NCBI GenBank assembly: GCA_037501455.1
Contig: CM074860.1
Span: 24,511,001-24,575,000 of the forward strand
DNA from: Lantana camara
Taxonomy: Eukaryota > Streptophyta > Magnoliopsida > Lamiales > Verbenaceae
Length of the DNA: 64,000 nucleotides
Reading direction: 5' to 3'
This document shows positions 1 through 11,597 of this stretch, piece by piece; the first letter of the stretch is position 1; each line of letters begins with the position of its first letter. A program made the position numbers and the translations under genes. The notes below the pieces were generated by a model. It saw nothing but the letters and a program-made list of their open reading frames with translations, did no database searches and was not told the DNA's origin.

Positions 1-1
1 G

Positions 2-799
2 ATAAGTGTTGGAAAGCATTTCTCGAACATTCTTCAAGGAAAGATACCTCCATTGGGTAAAGACCGAGGTTTATTTGCTCTACCATGTAATTTAGGAACT
101 ACTGGAATTGGTAGAGCCTTGTGTGATTATAGTTCCTTTATTAATTTGATGCCTTTGTCTATTTGCTTACATTTGCATATTAATTCCATGAGAAAAACAG
201 GTATGATCATTCAACTTGATGATGGAACAGTTGTTTATCCTAAGGGCATATTGAAAAATATTTTAATTCAAATTGATGGTATGATCTTTCCCATAGACTT
301 CTTTGTAGTTGATAACTCATTTGATGTTTTGTTAGGAAAGCCCTTTGTTGACATATCTAAAACAAAAATCAATGAGTTTGATCACACACTCACAATGGAA
401 TTCAATGGAAACGTTGTTAAATTCACTATGTTTTATTCCATGAAATCTCCCAGTGAGCTGTTTTATTTAAATGACATGGATTTTGTTAGTCCCCTTCCAT
501 GTGGTTCATATTTTGAGCTTAGATTTGGTAATAATGATATTCTTGGCTCTCACTCTCAATTGGTTTTTAGGAAATTTTGCTTTCTTGGAGATAAGTGGTT
601 GTTTTATCGATCCTTATTGAGTTTATTTCCTGATAAGCTAAGTTCTAAATGGAAGAGAGCTTTTCTATGTACTCACATATGGCTTTATCATATAGGGGAT
701 TTCAGCAGCCATGATGAAGACCTGTTAATATTGAACATACATTATTTGAAGGGATTTTATGCAGGTTTTCCCATGAAAGATGTAAAGGATTTCAATTGA
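2..799 (+). pseudogene. Retropepsin-like (gag-associated aspartic protease) fragment of the Athila-type element
   Basis: The frame is open from base 2, so the real N-terminus lies outside the window; a TTG at 53 is only an internal codon. The translation keeps the layout of plant retrotransposon proteases: an FALPC block, then CD..S..NLMPLSI around residues 40-50, a GTVVYPKGI strand, an FPIDFFVVD strand and a VLLGKPF strand. In Athila-type proteases the active site usually reads D-L-G-A; here it reads D-Y-S-S, so the flap-forming glycine is lost and the enzyme is probably dead. From about residue 150 the sequence is not recognisable. The stop is followed directly by the 3' non-coding region instead of reverse transcriptase, showing that pol was deleted. 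Confidence 0.65.
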
Positions 800-2031
800 A
801 GACGTGTGATGCAACACATCGTCTAGCCTAGGACATTAAACAAGGGCGCTTTTTGGGAGGCAACCCAATTCTTTTTGATTTATTGTTATTTAATTCCAGT
901 TTCTCTCTGTTTCTTGACTAAGGACCTCCTTTTTGTCTTGTTTTCAGGCTTTTGTCAGAACAGACGCCCAGGACCGAGACTGTAGAGGATGATCATCAAT
1001 TAAACCTCAAGAAACCCACACAGTCTCGGTAAATGCATTCAGGGAAGTCCTTATGCTCTTACCTTTTCTTTTAATTATACAATGAGGACAATGTAGAATA
1101 AGTGTGGGGGGGAGTTTGTGAATATTTTGGCAGGATTATTATTGAAAAGCATGTTTTTGGATGACTATTTTGATTTGCATGTTTGTTGGTCCTATTTTGA
1201 TTTTGTCCAATTCTGCTTTGTTTGTTAGCCTGTTAGTTTGTTATTTTATAGAGTGGTCCTTAGTTCCTTTTGGTGTGTTTTTGTGCAGTTTGTGTAGTTG
1301 TGTTAATTAGAACCTGACCATGTGTAACATGTTTAGATTTGAGAGTTTTTTAACATGAAAAATAGGTTGAAATAACTTGAATTTCCATGCTTGATTCCTG
1401 GAATTGAACAAACTTGTAGTTTTTGACTGAGCTAGAGAATATTTTTGAATTTGGATTAATGGATGATAACTAAAATTGCATGCAATAAATTGGACCTTCA
1501 TGTGTGAAAAGGTGTGCTACTTTTGACTGCCTAAATGTGGAAATTAAATGGTGCTAAATGTGATTGAGGCTTATGAATAAGGCTGTAAAAGCCATAAGTT
1601 TGATGCACTCCGCTGTTCACTCAAAATGAGTGATTATGAGTGGGGATTTAACTACCTAAGTGGCTGTTGGGGACTGAAAAAGATAAAAAATGATCATAGT
1701 CAAAGGAAATTCAAATTGCTTAAACGTTTTATCCTAACACCTTATGCAGTTCAACAAAGCTCATTTTACTCCGCTGGTCACCGTGGAAATGACAAATTAA
1801 ATTTATAAAGTCGAAAATAAATTAATCTCGGTATAACTGGTGACTATGAGTAATGCACAAAGTGCAGTCTGGGATAGTCATGAAATACCAAAGCGGTATC
1901 ATGACACCCAAAATAGGCAATATAAAGAGCTTTGGTATAAATGAATTAAAACCCTCACTTTTATCTTTTGAATTGTTGGACAGTCTTAAGGTGCATCTTT
2001 GATCACATGATTTAATGGCTTATATGGTAAA
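800..2031 (+). other. 3' non-coding region of the Athila-type element, first part
   Basis: No gene is visible. The segment holds the GGGAGGCAACCCAA motif at 855-868 and a first polypurine tract at 1101-1114. Short reading frames at 1307-1501 and 1626-1808 resemble nothing. The segment is cut at 2031 by L1 and resumes at 20394. Confidence 0.6.
2027..2031. repeat. Target-site duplication of L1, left copy (GTAAA)
   Basis: GTAAA directly precedes the TG of the left L1 LTR and is repeated at 20389-20393 after the terminal CA. A 5-bp duplication is the normal integrase footprint for LTR retrotransposons. Confidence 0.85.
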
Positions 2032-5000
2032 TGTAACAGCCCGAAACAGGGGCAAGTTGGAAATTACGAAAATACCCCTACAACCCTAGAATTTTCCTAC
2101 ATTCCCGAAAGTACTTTTACTATCCAATATTGTGACCAAAAGAATCCTCACATTATTTCGAGGATCTTGACACTCTCCGTGAACCATAATTCCCATCCTA
2201 ACTCTAGTAGCATCAAAAATCGGCAAAACCCTAGCTTATAGTTCGATCGTAAATAACTCTTTACTCATCTACCTTTCGATATTCAATATTATAACCAAAA
2301 CGATCCTTGAATTATTTTATGAATTTTCATACATTTATCAAAACTCGATTCCATCCATAGCATATTTTATAAATATTTTCCTTTTTAAAAATTTTCATTT
2401 TATTTTAAACAATTAGTTTTCATTCAATATTCGAAATTTTACTCAAAATGTTTCTTGAAATTTTCTCTAAAATATGATAATTTTACAACCTTTAGACTTC
2501 GTCATAGCTTCGTTTATATAATTTTCTTATGATTTTCATCATCTTTAATATTCATAATTTATAAACGAAAACTCTAAATATTCCACATTTATAATCATAA
2601 CGAAGCTTATTTTTCACACATTCTTTCATTAATTTACTACTTCAAGTTTTCACTTCTGGACTCTTGAATAAATTTTATACCATTTTATATTTATTTGTAG
2701 ACCTTCTAGAAAGTTTAAATAAATGGACATATTTTCCCCACATTTCCTATCTAATTACCAATCATATGTCTAAAATATAATTCATCCACATTACCCAAGT
2801 AGCAACCAAGCATTTGTCTAGGATATGAAGCTTCCACATCTCCCCTAAACTCTTAGAAATTGCAAGGTAAGCCCCTAAATCCCAAGTATAAATACCCCTC
2901 CAAGCTCATTTCCAAAACTACACCAAAATCACTCACTTTCTCTCCCTAGTTCGGCCACTCCTCTCTCTCTAAGGTATGAGTCTTGTTCTTTTATTATTTC
3001 ATGCTTTATAATATGTCTTATGGTGTTTATGAGTATAGCATGCTTAGATTTAATTAAATTATGCTTTAGGAATTTATTTTATGAAATATATGCTATTTAT
3101 GCTAGTTTAGGAAAAATGTGATAGCATATATGCATTTTATTTAATTAAATGCATGAGTTATGATATGATATGATATGAATATGTGTTTAAATAATTATGA
3201 TCTTGTTTGATTAAATTCATGTCAAGAATAATTTATTTAGAATTATTTTTCATAGAGAATTAATATATTTTGCTATATTATGCTTCAAATTCTATGTTAT
3301 AAATATGAATATGATCAAGTGTGTTACATACCTTCTTTGAATATTCAAATAGGCTCAAGAACATGTTCATGTTGTTCTTGAACAATTTTAAGTGCACGTG
3401 TGATAGTGTGTGAGTGTGTGTGTTCGATTTTGTGTTATAAGGTGTTTAATTCATAAGAAATTGAATAGTAAATGTTTTCAATAGTAATTTTGACTTTTTG
3501 GTCAACACATATACAATTAATTTCGAAAATTAATTAAAAATAATTATAAAATTAGTTTTGGAATTTTTAAATAAAGATTTTATCCGAATTTTCCAAAAAT
3601 CGGTAAATTGTGAATTATTTTCAAAATATAACCTACATTGTCAAATTAAATTCTAAATTTCATTTCTAATGTTATAATTAGGATTATAATGTGATTAATA
3701 AATATTTAAGTGGTTAAAGAATTCATGAAACCTGATTAATTAATATAATTTCCCTTAAACGGTTAAAATTTGAGTTTACCGGGAATTCTCTAACATGGTA
3801 TAGTTTATGTGTTTACTTGATTAGAATAATGTGTAATCCTTTTATGCATGAACATTATGTGTTTTATGTGCTTATTTAATTAAAATAAGGAACCTAGTTC
3901 TAAGCCCATAGTAGTTAATACTTTCAGGCTCACTGGAATCCACATAACAATGTTTGACTACCGGTATAGGTGAGGGTTAAAATGTTTTCAACTGGAATCA
4001 TGCCTATACATACGTATGACGTATCTTTATAAAAACTATTTTCAAGCCTACCTACTATTTTGATTTATTACCCTATATACATATTACTTTACTACGCTAT
4101 CCCTCTTAAGGGAAAAATACTTTCATGCCGGAGTCAACGTTTTACTAAGACATTATATATTTCAAGTCCACTTTACCAAAACATTGATTCCGGGTTATGC
4201 AAGCAAAATATTGTTCTTGATTCATGTTATGGGCCCCGACTGTATTCGTAGCGAGAAATTACCCGGAAGGTATCGGGTCGAGGGTATTGTTGGTGCTGCG
4301 GACTGCCACCACCTCTTGGTAGTGGGTTAACTGGAGGTTAGTTACTCCACGCCAAGGGATGAGGGAGAGATAGCTGCCTCCCGAATCGTGTTCGTGGTCT
4401 CTAGGGTTTGATTCCCTATTGACATGAAGGAGTAGTGGAGTTAATATTCTTGGTTTTATTGAAGTATCGGAGCCTGATCAGCCAGATACTATTTTACCAA
4501 TTATTTAAGGAGTTATGGATGGAGAGGCCTAGCTTGCGGGCATTAATGTTCTTATTACAAACGGTTCATATTTCTACAAATATTCCAAACTACCCCTATC
4601 CCTATTTTACACATATCATGAAACGTTTCATATTTGCTATATCCTATTGTTAATATTGTAGATCAAGATCTTCTTGATCATATAAATATAAATATATATA
4701 TACATATATATATACATATATCTATAAACCCTCATACCCCCTTCACTTAGTCACTTTGACTAACCCTCTCGCCTATTTTTAAAATGCATGATTTCAGGAA
4801 TCAATGAACGACAACTAGAGGTATCTTGAAGCATTATAACCGCAGGTTGGATCCGATCCTAAGAGTACACTGTCTTGAGCCTACTCTCTGTAGAAACAAA
4901 CCATCTCATACTTTGTCCTTGCATGTCAACCTGTTGTACTCTTTTGTGAACTACTTTGCTCAATAATGATAATCCTTGCTCATTGTACGTTATTCTCCCC

Positions 5001-5163
5001 GTTCATTGGTAAAGTTGAATCTCTTTATCTTCCGCTGCACTGTGACATATACTCCATTAATATATTGTCCTGACCGTTCGCCGTAGTATTTCCTGAGTGT
5101 TGGGTCTCACCTCCACTCAGGGAGTATTGCGGTGCGGGGTTGTAGTGCTGGGGAGGCGCTACA
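2032..5163 (+). repeat. L1 5' LTR
   Basis: This 3132-bp LTR is matched segment by segment by 5950-6278 and 18093-20388. It includes a TATA box at 2887-2894 followed by a CT-rich leader, an A/T-rich stretch at 2995-3900, and a TA-rich microsatellite at about 4683-4720. Reading frames at 4060-4251 and 4435-4653 recur in the 3' LTR and are not recognisable proteins. Confidence 0.85.
2887..2894 (+). promoter_or_regulatory. TATA box of L1 5' LTR
   Basis: TATAAATA lies about 855 bp into the LTR, followed at about 30 bp by an ACACC-containing stretch and CT-rich leader sequence. The same box recurs at 18196-18203 in the 3' LTR. It probably marks the U3/R boundary. Confidence 0.55.
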
Positions 5164-5170
5164 ATTAAAG

Positions 5171-5182
5171 TCGTATCAGAGC
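5171..5182 (+). promoter_or_regulatory. L1 primer-binding site, initiator-Met type
   Basis: TCGTATCAGAGC differs by one base from TGGTATCAGAGC, the common plant site complementary to the 3' end of initiator tRNA-Met. It begins 8 nt after the LTR end, which fits a PBS. Confidence 0.7.
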
Positions 5183-5936
5183 CAGGTTGTGGAAATCTGG
5201 GGTTCATCATTTATAGAGTCTCATATGTACTCTCGTGTCTTTAGCGCTTAAATTGTGATCAATCACTGTTGGGGCGGCCGACCAGCATGTGATTTGTTAC
5301 AAATGTAGTACTAAACCCTTCCTCGATCAAGTCAAGTATACAGTCTTAACCCACACCAAAATCCCGAGTTCCATCAAATCCTTCAATTATCAAATTCTTG
5401 GTAGATTCGGTTACAAGATCTACATCTCCTTCATCATACTAGTATTCCTAACTCATGGAAGCACTTCACTTATAATTTCTAATTCGTTCGAATCTTAAGT
5501 TATTAGAATTGCTTCAAGATACCAGTAGGACCGAAAACTAACTTATTAATTTCCTGTGCCTTTATATATGCTTTATCTTCGCTAAGGATGTTGTGTCTGT
5601 TAATTGCTATTACTTGGAAATTTTAATTTTGTGATCATCTGCACATCATTCTCAACTACCATGCATTATATTATCTCTATAAGGGTGGCTGCAGTTTAAA
5701 ATTGTCATCCCCAAAGTTGTTAAAGGTATGCATTCTAAACACGCCAGTTAATGATCCTGGCGCCATGCATTCATTGCATCACTTATGTGCGCATTTAAAT
5801 TTCTTACTTGAACAATTGCCTTATGTGTTTAAAAGTAAGTTCTCCTTTGGAAACCTGTCTTATCATGAATGGAGGATACCAACATTACTTAAAGTTATTA
5901 TGAAACATGAGGAGAATCCGAGGACAGATTCTTTTT

Positions 5937-5945
5937 AAGGGGGAA
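5937..5945 (+). promoter_or_regulatory. L1 polypurine tract
   Basis: AAGGGGGAA lies 4 nt before the TG of the 3' LTR and is preceded by a T-run, as is typical of plus-strand priming sites. Confidence 0.7.
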
Positions 5946-5949
5946 CGAT

Positions 5950-6278
5950 TGGAACTACCCGAAACAGGGGCAAGTTGGAAATTACGAAAATACCCCTACA
6001 ACCCTAAAATTTTCCTACATTCCCGAAAGTACTTTTACCATCCAATATTGTGACCAAAAGAATCCTCACATTATTTCGAGGATCTTGACACTCTCTGTGA
6101 ACTATAATTCACATCCTAACTCTAGTAGCATAAAAAATCGGCAAAACCCTAGCTTATAGTTCGATCGTAAATAACTCTTTACTCATCTACCTTTCGATAT
6201 TCAATATTATAGCCAAAACGATCCTTGAATTATTCTATGAATTTTCATACATTTATCAAAACTCGATTCCATCCATAG
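5950..6278 (+). repeat. L1 3' LTR, left part
   Basis: This begins TGGAACTACCC and matches the first 330 bp or so of the 5' LTR with few differences. It stops at ATCCATAG where Tat-A begins. The bases corresponding to about 2360-2785 of the 5' LTR are missing on the far side of Tat-A. Confidence 0.85.
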
Positions 6279-7128
6279 TGATTGTGCAGGAAATGCGAGT
6301 TTCCTAAATGCAACAACACTTTCAATATTTATATGAAAAGGGAAAGACCATCACAGGCGTTGAGCCTCATGAACTGAGTTTTCCAGTGAGCGTGGGTTCT
6401 TCCAGCTAGGATAACATCGGGAAATCGTACAGCAAGGAGGCAGGAAACGGTGAAATTTATGAAGCTTTTGAGAAGATGAAGATGCAGAGGAAAAATGCCC
6501 AGTTCAGTGGTGGAAGTATGGAAAAATGACTTGGGGGAGAAAGCATGTGTTCTCCCCTATTTATATGTTAGGGGTGAGGGTAAATGGGTAAATTGACCGT
6601 GTGGTCCCAAACTTGTGTTGCCCTAACACGTGGCAGCCCGTGAGGGTGTGAGAATGACGTTTCTGAAAAGGAGGCGGTGTGTCAGGTGCAAGGTGCGCAC
6701 TACCTTTGTGTCAGAGGTTGTTGGCGAGGGTCGCGGGAGAGGAAGACCCAAGGTCCTCTTTGGTAAGGTTCGGATCCATCGCAGTGGGGTAGGATAATGC
6801 ACGAGCGCTGGTGACGCTCGAAGAGTGTACGGATGGGCCCCCCACGGCAGATGACCCTTGAGCGCCAAAATCCCGAGCATCAAGAATGGGGCCCTCGTGT
6901 GGGTGTTTCCCTGAGAAGGGTGACCCTGAGGGTCGGAAAGTGAGCGTCAAGCTAGTCAGCTTGAATCCTTTACCCGAATGGTTGGCCGAGGCTCAGGGGC
7001 CTGTACTAGTAAGCTAGGGAGTAAGCTGGGGTGACCCGCGAGCCCATCAATGCGAGCGTCCAGCTCCTCTATCGCCAGGTGTTGACACGTGGACGGTTCT
7101 GATTCGAACGTAGTTTTATGCCTCATCA
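6279..7128 (-). repeat. Tat-A 3' LTR (complete, 850 bp)
   Basis: Ends are TG...CA (plus strand TGATTGTGCAGG ... CCTCATCA). On the minus strand it has a TATA-like box ATATAAATAG at 6566-6557. The first 250 bp or so are repeated at 17841-18092. Reading frames on both strands here are shadows. Confidence 0.85.
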
Positions 7129-7143
7129 TTTTGCCCCCCAAAT
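7129..7143 (-). promoter_or_regulatory. Tat-A polypurine tract
   Basis: The minus strand reads TTGGGGGGCAAAA immediately before the TG of the 3' LTR. Tat-B has the same tract at 57341-57354. Confidence 0.8.
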
Positions 7144-7434
7144 TCTGTAGTATCGCCCGAGCATACTGTAGAATTTTTTTAAGATAATGGAGCCTTGAAT
7201 TTTTGAATATCTGATGGTCAAGCCCCTGCTAGAGAAGTGATCGCTTGGCTTCTGTAACGGACACAGTCTGACACCGCATTAATTGAAGTCGTGTCCGCAT
7301 TTAATGCTGAGTGGGAACATGGGCGCGTGCACTCCGGGAGACGTGAGGCGGTTACGAAAAGTGGGGGGACTTTCTAGGCGGGAAATGATTGCCATTTGAA
7401 ATCCCAAGTCCTAATTAATGCCAGCCTTTACCCC

Positions 7435-7442
7435 CATAAATA
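7435..7442 (+). promoter_or_regulatory. TATA-like box of the Tat-A antisense gene
   Basis: CATAAATA followed by GGGAT lies 263 bp upstream of the antisense ATG at 7698. Tat-B has TATAAATA 266 bp upstream of its antisense ATG. The matching position and flanks suggest a real core promoter independent of the LTR. Confidence 0.6.
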
Positions 7443-7697
7443 GGGATTTGCAAGGCTTTATCCCCTTTTTTCACGCATTCACTTCTACCATTTTCTGTGA
7501 TTTTGGGCAAGTTTCCCTTCAATCTTTAGGAAAAAATCCCGTAAACCCTTATTTTCTTTACTAACTTTAGATTTAGGTTGTGCATGAGTGATCCTTCTAA
7601 GTGAAGAATCCTTTCTGCCGTTGAATTCATTCTAGAAATTTTTTCCTCCACTGGATCCCTTGTGAAAAGCTTCATCTCCAATAACCAAAGCCCAGAT

Positions 7698-10561
7698 ATG
7701 GCAGACAATAACGCTGATGCTTATGTAAGGAAAATAGAGGAGATATCAGTGGGGAGCTCTTCCCCTCATGGTAATATGCCTACAGCAGTTCCGATGGCCA
7801 GGGCTTCCCCAGGTGAGGGGATTCCTACTGCTATTCCAGTGGCCCAGGCTCCGGTTGATGCTAGGGATGAAGAGGTCGACGCCGCCGTTCAAGGAATGAA
7901 CGAGCGTGCTCCTGGAGGGGTAAATGACCTTTTTGAAGAGATGCACAATGTAATGGAAATGCAGAGGTAGGGAGAGAGAGTGTTCCCGGTGTTGAATAGT
8001 GCCATAAGACCCCAAGATCATAGGATCACGGTGGCAGTCGCGGCTCCTGAGGGCAGTGCAGGGCTTTCCGAGCGTCATGCCGAGGCTGAACCTCCCAGAA
8101 AGCGCCAAAGAAAGGGTAAGGAACCTGCTACGAGGGTGAGACATAATAGCCCTCACCAAACTGATCGGTCCCCTGATGAGATAGAGAGCATCTTGACGCT
8201 CGATGATTTGGAGGAGTTGAGGGAAAATGCGTATTGGGATGAAGCAGTATTTCCTATGCGACTTCCCGAGGAGGGAGAGAGGGCCAACCGACCGCCACCC
8301 GGGATGTTGACGGTCTACTGGGATGTAGTCCTGGCCGGGGGCCTAAGGTTTCCAATTCCGTCCACCGTCGCTACCATCTGTCATCACCTTGTGCTTTGCC
8401 CTTCACAAATTCTGCCGAACGGCATAGCCCTAATCAACACTTTTGTAGTGATGATGAGAGCCCTCGGCCATGAACCTTCGATCGCCAATTTTGACAGTTT
8501 AATACAAGTGGCACGCTCAACACGCTCGTCCCCTACAGATGGGTTCTATTACGCCCAAGCCAAATCAGGCTTTAAGATGATAGATTCTCCATCCACCTCC
8601 TATGGCGAGCATTGGAAAGAGAAGTACTTTTTCGTGGGGGCTCCCGGGGGAATTTTTAGGGTTCACCGAGAGTGGTTGATATGTGGCGAGGGGCCATTGG
8701 TTAGGGAAAGGATAAGGAATAAGGTTTTTGAGGACTGGGCAAAGGGGTTAGCCCTCGAGATGAGGAGTGAGAAGAAGTGGATCAAGGCTGAGGTCTTGAT
8801 GAAGAACGAGGGGGTGCTATTCCGTTATGGCCTATCTTTCCCCCCAAATATGATAACCAATCCACCAGGTGATATCATAGCCCTCGATGGTTAGATTCTA
8901 GGAACTAACTGCTCTAACTTTTAGAATAGTTTCTGACTTGGCTTGATTGTTATACTTCTGTGCCTGTTATCCATATAATCACCTTCTGACGCTCGTGTTT
9001 TCTCATTCGCAGGCGTCCAGATATTATCATTAGGGATGAACGTCGAGGCTCTTGCTCGCATGATGAACGCTCAAAGGGCTAGCCGCAACCCCTAGCAACA
9101 GTAGCAGCAACAGGCACACCCTCCCAATGCCCCAAGGGGGAGGGGAATCCGGCGAGGGGCCTGACGTGGCAATGATGGTGCCGCCGGGAGTGAGGCTCGT
9201 CCTACGGGCCCCATTGAGGATCTGACAATTGACGGCGCTCGAGGGGCTACTCCTCCACCAGCTGCCCCCGAAGGTCCTATTGCATTGAGCTCCAATGGCT
9301 CCCGCAACCGCTCGGGAGATGCGGTCCGTTTCCACGATACGGTCCGGGCCGACCGCCAGGGAAAGAGGAAAAGATTGCCGGACTCAATCCCCATTTCTGG
9401 TAAAGGAAAGGAGGTGGTCGTGGGCCACCGTGGCGAGGGCGGTGATACTTCCTCATCAGAGGATGAGGACTTCTGGAAAATAGGCTGCAAGGGTGACGCT
9501 CGTTATAAACGTCAACGGACCGAAGGTCCAGTATTGCTGAAGAAGAGCGCGTACTCCGTAAACCTTGTCTTAGACATCGTCGGAAAGCTTCAGTTTTCTG
9601 GCGATCATGACAAGCTGAACGAGCATGATGCTGCTCGGGTCGCCGACGACGCTTTCCACGCTCTCCTGACTGTTAGTCTTTAGTGCCCTTTGTGGGATTT
9701 CAACTTTTTCTTCTCTAATTCTTATACTGACCCTCGAATTTGTCTTTCCAGGAGGTAATCCCTAGGCTCAAAAACTTGCAGGGTCGAGCGCAGGCCTATT
9801 CTGAACATAAGGCCAAATATAAGAAGTTGCTGCGCATCTCTGACCCCGGTCAGTTGCAAGAGGATTACAACAATGTCAGCGCTCAACTGACTGACGCCAA
9901 CCTTGAGAAGGATAGGCTGAAGGAGGACTTGAAGCGGTCTGATGACGCATATTTGGTCCTCGACGATCGCCACAAGAAGCTAAAACAAGAGCGCGACCAG
10001 TTGAGGGATCAAAATGGGGAGTTAGGGCGTCAATTGGCCGAGAGCACACGCCAAAGCGAAGAGGCCAAGAAGACCCTCGCTGAACTGCAAGAGAAAGTAG
10101 CAGGCCTGGAGGAAAGAGTGGCATGGGATGCAGTGCTGAAGTTCATGCGCTCGAAGGCCTTCGCCTTTGCTGCCAATATGCACTGCTTTGACAACGCTCG
10201 TCATTTCTTTTACAAGGCGATTGGGCAGATGGTGAGGTTGGGGCTGGCCCCGAAGAGCGCTCGAACCGATGACCGCCTACGCATGGAACTGGACGATAAC
10301 TGCGAGGCCATGGTCCAGGATGAGGATCCCTCGGACAGTCTGGCGGAGTCGGAGTACCAAGGGCTGGTGTCGATGCTCCAGCAGGAATTCATAGCGGCCC
10401 ATCCCATAGGCTCCGAGCCCATTCAAATAGACGACGAGGGCACTGTTGTGGAAGAGCCTGTCGATGAGGAGCCTGGAGAGGTTCAAGCTTCCGATGCCCC
10501 TGCGTTAGCCGTCGTTCCTATTTCTACTGCTCTCCCAGAGCCTGGGAATCAAGCCCAGTGA
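7698..10561 (+). pseudogene. Tat-A antisense gene (Transposase_28-like), three exons, broken
   Basis: Exons inferred by comparison with Tat-B are 7698-8889, 9013-9671 and 9752-10561, joined across GT...AG introns (donors GTTAGA and GTTAGT; acceptors TTCGCAG and TTTCCAG); the reading phase is kept. Exon 1 has the GLRFPIP / LCPSQI.PNG / GFYYAQAK blocks of the plant gypsy-associated family called Transposase_28 in Pfam. Exon 2 is low-complexity with a basic KRKRLPDS stretch that may be a nuclear signal and an acidic SSSEDED run. Exon 3 is a predicted coiled coil. Stops at 7968 (TAG), 9093 (TAG), 9102 (TAG) and 9162 (TGA) break it; these fit C-to-T changes at CAG and CGA. It lies opposite to gag-pol. 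Function is unknown. Confidence 0.75.
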
Positions 10562-11597
10562 TGCCCCTCCAACTGCAGTTCCCAAATCATGCTTGCTAAA
10601 TTTCTCTTCCTACTTATGAACATTTGATATCTGTATTTAATCCTTAGGCTTTCTTCAGTGTACTTGAATTTCTTTATGCTTTTCCCCCGTATATTTGAAC
10701 TTTTCTTTTACTATCTGAATGTTTACGTGTGTTTTCTTTTGTTTTTGAGTGTTGTTCATGGTGGTTTTGTGGCGTTTGATGTTTGCATGTTTATCTTTCT
10801 TGTTATCTGAATGTCTGCGATGGGAGTGTATGCATACGAGGGTGATTCCTTTGAAGGTCCCTTGGCGCTTATCTCCATGCGTCATGAGTTTATAATTTGG
10901 TAGCGTCTAGTGACTTGAAAGATGCAAGTATGGGTGCGAGGGTGTTCCTTAAGAGGGTTCCCTGGCCACCTTCACAATGAGGCTCGAATTTGAACTCAGA
11001 AAACCCCTAAGGATTTAGCTAAGTATTGGCCTTAAACATATGACGTGCACCTTCATCTTGAGCGTTCCAATAATTCTAATGAACTTAGAAATCATCTGCA
11101 GGATTTGCTAAGTATGGGAATAAAAACGAGCGTTGCTGTAATGTTACCTTCGCACTAAAGTGCCCAACGTCTGCTATTCACGAGTGTATTCTCAATTAAG
11201 AAGGCGAGGGTCATTGGGGGTTTACGAGCGCGAACTGCCGGGGTGAGTACCCAGTTGGTGTAGATTAAGCGTCTAGCACCCCACTTCTTGACACGCTCGT
11301 TCTCAGGACTTATACACTTATGAATTGTCAAACTATTCAATGTGGAGGGTTCTCAACACACAGATAGCATTGCTTTAAAACGATTGGGTATTACTTAAGC
11401 CGATCGACGTGGAGGCTGCTCGACACGGAGTAGGCTTTCTGTGGTCCGAATCATTAATCAAAAGGAAAGCAAATAAATGACATAACAATGGATCAAGTAC
11501 TTACTGTTATATTTACGATTTTTGAAATCATTACAACATGCTTTCTGTCAAAAGAAAGTACCCCATGCCGCAAACGGGCAATTACAAAGACTGACAT
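10562..11597. other. Tat-A spacer between convergent antisense gene and pol
   Basis: No gene is visible. The region lies between the 3' ends of two converging transcription units and includes several GCGAGGG and ACGAGCG words. Reading frames at 10655-10885 and 11155-11340 are not recognisable. Confidence 0.6.

Larger units (their letters stand above)
5164..5949 (+). other. L1 internal region, no recognisable coding sequence
   Basis: Only 786 bp separate the LTRs. Reading frames at 5289-5498 and 5702-5938 resemble no retrotransposon domain; the second simply runs into the polypurine tract. A tRNA primer site lies at the left end and a PPT at the right end. Confidence 0.7.

Noticed and set aside
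1..2031. Envelope-like gene expected in some Athila elements
   Set aside because: No frame between the protease fragment and the LTR is long enough or has membrane segments.
5171..5190. tRNA gene suggested by initiator-Met-like sequence
   Set aside because: Only about 12 bases complementary to the tRNA 3' end are present, at the position of a primer-binding site; the same applies at 30444, 35067 and 62346.
5702..5938. Possible small protein in the L1 interior
   Set aside because: No homology visible, no supporting signals, and the frame runs into the PPT.
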